A stretch of DNA of 64,000 nt from Paraspadella gotoi (Eukaryota > Chaetognatha). Shown here piece after piece: positions 60,430-64,000 of the stretch (positions are counted from its first letter, which is position 1; every line of letters starts with the position of its first letter). The notes under the pieces were generated by a model. The model was not told the origin of the DNA, searched no databases, and worked only from the letters and a program-made list of their open reading frames with translations. Location: NCBI GenBank assembly GCA_051294375.1, contig CM119264.1, forward strand, positions 17,000,278 to 17,064,277, in the 5' to 3' direction. A program made the position numbers and the translations under genes.

Positions 60430-60730
60430 ATTTAATAAATAAGCTATCTTGCCCCTGACTTTTGACAGGCTCTGGTGGTTTAAGGCCTCCATCACTCTTA
60501 CAAGATAATGACATAGCAGGTCCCTGCAAGCTTTCAATCAAGACTCTCTCACAGTCTCGTTTATTCACTCCCAGAGTACCTGATTTTTTTTAAACGACCC
60601 ATGACGTCGAGGATAGAATCTAACAGCAAGGGCCGTGGCCTGGGATAGAACCAATGACCTACAATCCGGGATTTCAGTTCTAGCGAGTTCTGCCACCGCG
60701 ACAGCGCTCCTAATTCCCCCTCAGCCCAAC
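60430..60730 (-). mobile_element. tRNA-derived SINE
   Basis: On the minus strand an A-box-like GTGGCAGAACTCG (60684-60696) and B-box-like TTGGTTCTATCCCA (60641-60654) lie ~30 bp apart, as in tRNA genes. A non-tRNA body and a 3' part (60430-60500) shared with 55614-55690 follow. The length of ~300 bp is typical. Boundaries are approximate. Confidence 0.6.
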
Positions 60731-61355
60731 GGAGTGGCTCGCACCGGAAGAGTGGCATCAGCTTTCCTCTCGTGTCCGTCTCTTCATTCTCTCTCACTTT
60801 GATCTCCGAGAGAAGGTCAATTACTTCGTTTTCCGGTCTGGCTTTTTTCACTGCCTTTTCACACGCATGACGAATCAGAAAACATATGCAGACCCGTTTC
60901 CCCTCCCACTTTTCCACTCCGTCTCAGGCCCACTCCCGCTTTCACTCTCCTCCTAATCCTATTCCCCCCCCCCTTAATGGCGCAAAAATTGACGATGACA
61001 TCAAACTAACGAAGCCAGTTAATCTGAAAGAAAACGACTTCCATAATTCCCGCGCCCGCGACGGGATTCAAAGGGCGAAAGTCTCTCCCCTTCCTCCTCC
61101 TTCTTCGCGGATCTCCCGAACTCTCTCTCTCTCTCTCCCGAATCCGCCAAAGCTCCCAAACTCTCTTTGTCTTTATTCTCCTGCCCGTTTCCCAATCTCC
61201 AGTCACTGATCCCCCTTCCCTGTTTCCGTCCTGAACCCCGGATCTCTTACTCCCCCTTTCTTCTTCTCCTGGCTTCACTACAATTTTTCCTAATGTCTCT
61301 GCGATTCCCGTTTTTTTTTTCTTCACACTCCGTCCGGTCCGGGTTTTAGAATCTT

Positions 61356-61358
<3 letters not shown>

Positions 61359-61395
<37 letters not shown>
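61359..61395. repeat. (CT)18 microsatellite
   Basis: Pure CT run. Confidence 0.95.
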
Positions 61396-61397
<2 letters not shown>

Positions 61398-61776
61398 GCA
61401 ATTGACATTAAAATTCCCAAGGTCAAACGCGCATCACAATGAAAGAAACTGAGTCACGTGATCGACTGACGTCATCGACCCACGAAAACCCGTCGTCATG
61501 GCGACCCGGTCTGGAAACGAGTCAAGTAGAAAAGCCAGAGAGAGAAAAGAGAGAAACGCGAAACTTTGTTTTTCGAACGCGGGAGACACAAAGCGCAATT
61601 TCCTAAGTTTTTTCTTTTTAAATGAATAATTTACGACATTGTAAGTAATTGTATCGTAAATATATATAATTTATGACGTTAGGTAATGGAATAAAAGTAA
61701 CCCAATTATAAAAGAAGGTTTTGAAAAACTAAAAGCATCAGGCGTATCTATAATTAGATTTATTATCTAGAGACTA

Positions 61777-61982
61777 GACGGAAAATAATTTTTTTGGGTT
61801 TTTAAATCAAAAGTTTATTACAAAATAAACGAACAAGTTTCGGCTAAAGATATTTTTTAAAAGGTTTGTTACAATCCTTATTGGGCTTATCAAGTAGAAC
61901 AAATTAGCCAAAACATGTTCGTTTATTTTGTAATAAACTTTGCCGTTCATGTAAAACTAATTAAAACTTATTTTCCGTCTAT
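61777..61982 (+). mobile_element. Third fold-back element with PLE-like tract
   Basis: Outer ends 'tagacggaaaataa' (from 61777) and its complement (to ~61981), and inner arms 'aaagtttattacaaaataaacgaaca' (from 61811) with their complement (to ~61940), form an interrupted inverted repeat. The inner arm continues into GTTTCGGCTA (61837-61846), the complement of TAGCCGAAAC, the same tract as in the two elements near 58.7-58.9 kb. No CTGATGA core remains. Confidence 0.6.
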
Positions 61983-62199
61983 TTCAAACGCACCGAACTG
62001 AGAGAAACAAACGATGTAATGTAACTGTAATACTTAAATTTTGAATAACAAAAAAAATATAAAAATACAAAATAAAAAAGAAATAGAAAAAACAAAAAAA
62101 CCAAAACGAAAAAAATCCTCGAAAGGATTCTCCGTTTCTCTCTTCAAATTTGGCGAAATCAAGAAAAATGGAGATGATCGCTGGCAAAAAAAAGAGGGA

Positions 62200-62950
62200 A
62201 TCGCTCGTCGGCTAATTCCGTCGGACAATCTGCCCCCCGTCGTTTCTTTTCCGCTTCCTCTGTTCGAGAAGGCAACCGCTTCGAATCACTCGGATTACAT
62301 CACTCCTTCGACTGTGGATATCACCCTTTCACGCTCCGTGTCACCTCGTCCTCCATTTGTCATTCGAGGCAGACCCTCGCCCCTCAGTGATCGCACCTTA
62401 CCCCTCGCTCCTCATTCCTCAATGATCACCAATGGCCTCTCACGAAAATTGATTCGCCGGACCGACTTCTTCTATTGTCGATATCACGTGATTAAACAAT
62501 TCTTTTCTTCTTTTTTTTTTGGAGATAGTATCATCGAAAATTAAATGGCGCATCCTTGTTTTTTTTTTACGTACCCGTTTTCAGCAAAACCAATTTTGAG
62601 CATAAATACAATCGTATATGTTGGTTCGTATTCGGTTTCTCGTTTCTCATTTTAATCCCTCCTTTTATCTTAAAATTCATTTCGCGGCTTCCCGTATTTT
62701 TAATTCTAATCCTGTCTTTTCTCAGTCTTCCTTATTTTCTTTCCTCCCAAACTCTTTGCTCTTCACTCCTTCTCTTTCTTTTCTTCGTCTCTCCGTTTGT
62801 CTTTTGTTTTTCTTTATTTCGGTCTCCAGCGCCGATTTCCTCCCGTTCGCACGTCGCTTGCTCATTTGTTTCTCTCGAGAACAATGTCCCGATTTTTTTT
62901 TCTCTCAGCCTCTTCTTTCTTTCTCTCTTTCTTCTTTCTGTTTCTATTTC
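62200..62950. other. Intergenic, nothing certain
   Basis: Pyrimidine-rich DNA; the serine/phenylalanine-rich open frames 62556-63190 run into the CT/CA tract and are not accepted. Confidence 0.35.

Positions 62951-62952
<2 letters not shown>

Positions 62953-63038
<86 letters not shown>
62953..63038. repeat. (TC)35(AC)8 compound microsatellite
   Basis: TC run changing to CA at 63022. The only clear CA tract in the window. Confidence 0.95.
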
Positions 63039-63522
63039 TCTCTTCGCCGGGCGACAATTTTTCTCTTTCTTATTGTTTTCCGGGTCTGCGCCTAGCATAT
63101 GAAGAGAATGATTTTCTATTCTTAAGTTTTCTATTTTTTTTCATCAAATTTTCTTTTTGTTTTCCGGTAATTTTAATTTATTGCAGCTGAGGATTTTCCC
63201 GCCAAGACTTGAGAGAGTGTTTTCTTCGCATACGTGCGAAGAAAATAGATTTCTAAATTTTTTTGCCAATGCCGACCGAAAATCATTGGAAAATTAGTGA
63301 TTTTTTAATGTTTTTTTTTTCTGTTTCTATCGCTGTGTAGTTAAGCTGCTAAAATCAATTTATTTTTTGTAACATGTCAATACGTCGTTAAAAGAGTTAA
63401 GAGTGATTCATGATTGGATGAATCGGAAAAAGAATTAAGGTTAATAAAAGTCGTGAAGAAAGTTCGCTGGGTTGGTGAAGCTTTATGTTCTCTCAGTTCT
63501 TAGCTCTTTTTCCATCTACATG

Positions 63523-63525
<3 letters not shown>

Positions 63526-63602
<77 letters not shown>
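63526..63602. repeat. (TC)38 microsatellite
   Basis: Pure TC run. Confidence 0.95.
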
Positions 63603-63605
<3 letters not shown>

Positions 63606-63865
63606 CCCTCCATCTCCTACTTTATCTCATTCTCTCTCTCATTTGTCTGTCTCTCCTTTTCAATGCTATTCTTGCGTACGTTCCTGGGAAGTTAATGAAT
63701 GGCACTTAGTAATGTAAATAGCCGCCCCGAGCTAATGACTCGGACCGTCGCATACTTATGCAGTTTACTATGCCTTATGTCTGTGACTATTTTTCTTTCT
63801 ATTGGAAAAACTGATAAATCTTTTCTCTTAATGCAAGTCATTTTCCCGTATTTCATTGCTATTGC
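63603..63865. other. Short intergenic spacer, nothing recognised
   Basis: CT-rich then ordinary sequence between two long tracts. Confidence 0.4.
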
Positions 63866-63870
63866 GTTTC

Positions 63871-64000
<130 letters not shown>

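Noticed and set aside
62556-63190. 179- and 190-codon hydrophobic frames
   Set aside because: Both are driven by pyrimidine-rich DNA and the TC/CA tract.

Overview
This 64 kb window is non-coding, repeat-saturated eukaryotic DNA. No bacterial-style gene density, operon, rRNA gene or CRISPR array is present. The signs of an animal genome are tRNA-derived SINE-like pieces, a decayed non-LTR retrotransposon, Penelope-like element (PLE) remnants, Helitron-like ends, 18-bp minisatellite DNA and an exceptional load of (AG)n/(CT)n microsatellites (about 40 tracts, several 80-155 bp long). An invertebrate, perhaps an arthropod, fits this repeat profile; that is inference, because no conserved host gene was found to place it taxonomically.

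Layout. (1) 1-14637: two direct copies of a ~6.7-7.0 kb unit (about 860-7822 and 7848-14637), separated by a 25-N gap. A 2,193-bp core is identical in both; the flanks differ by many single-base indels, which looks like an assembly or gap-filling duplication. Copy 2 supplies the sequence missing in the 484-N gap of copy 1. (2) 14638-26940: mostly unrecognised intergenic DNA with long AG/CT tracts, a G-rich patch, CGA-type triplet repeats and two pyrimidine-rich degenerate minisatellites. (3) 26941-36114: a very large inverted repeat (arms ~3.2 and ~3.0 kb, spacer ~3 kb). The spacer holds a small nested inverted repeat around a 25-N gap and a multiply frameshifted non-LTR reverse transcriptase pseudogene with a heptamer 3' tail. 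(4) 36115-57200: AG/CT tracts, a perfect 27-bp hairpin, two Helitron-like 3' ends, an 18-bp minisatellite, a tRNA-like SINE remnant, and two weak candidate host exons (51374-51667 minus; 56367-56681 plus). (5) 57203-59008: the most informative locus. A decayed Penelope-like insertion carries a frameshifted GIY-YIG endonuclease remnant between ~130-bp inverted terminal repeats. It contains a near-consensus hammerhead-ribozyme core and is flanked by a 12-bp direct repeat. Immediately beside it is a ~190-bp fold-back made of two inverted copies of a related terminus, with its own 13-bp flanking repeats. (6) 59009-64000: a 38-bp perfect inverted repeat pair, a tRNA-derived SINE, a third fold-back element with the same 'GCCGAAAC' tract, and more AG/CT tracts.

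How the parts relate: there is no gene network to describe. The coherent biology is retroelement biology: autonomous remnants (LINE RT, PLE GIY-YIG), likely parasites (SINEs, fold-back PLE termini) and the microsatellite background into which they inserted. Much of the duplicated architecture at 0.8-14.6 kb, and possibly at 26.9-36.1 kb, should be treated as suspect until read-level evidence is checked.
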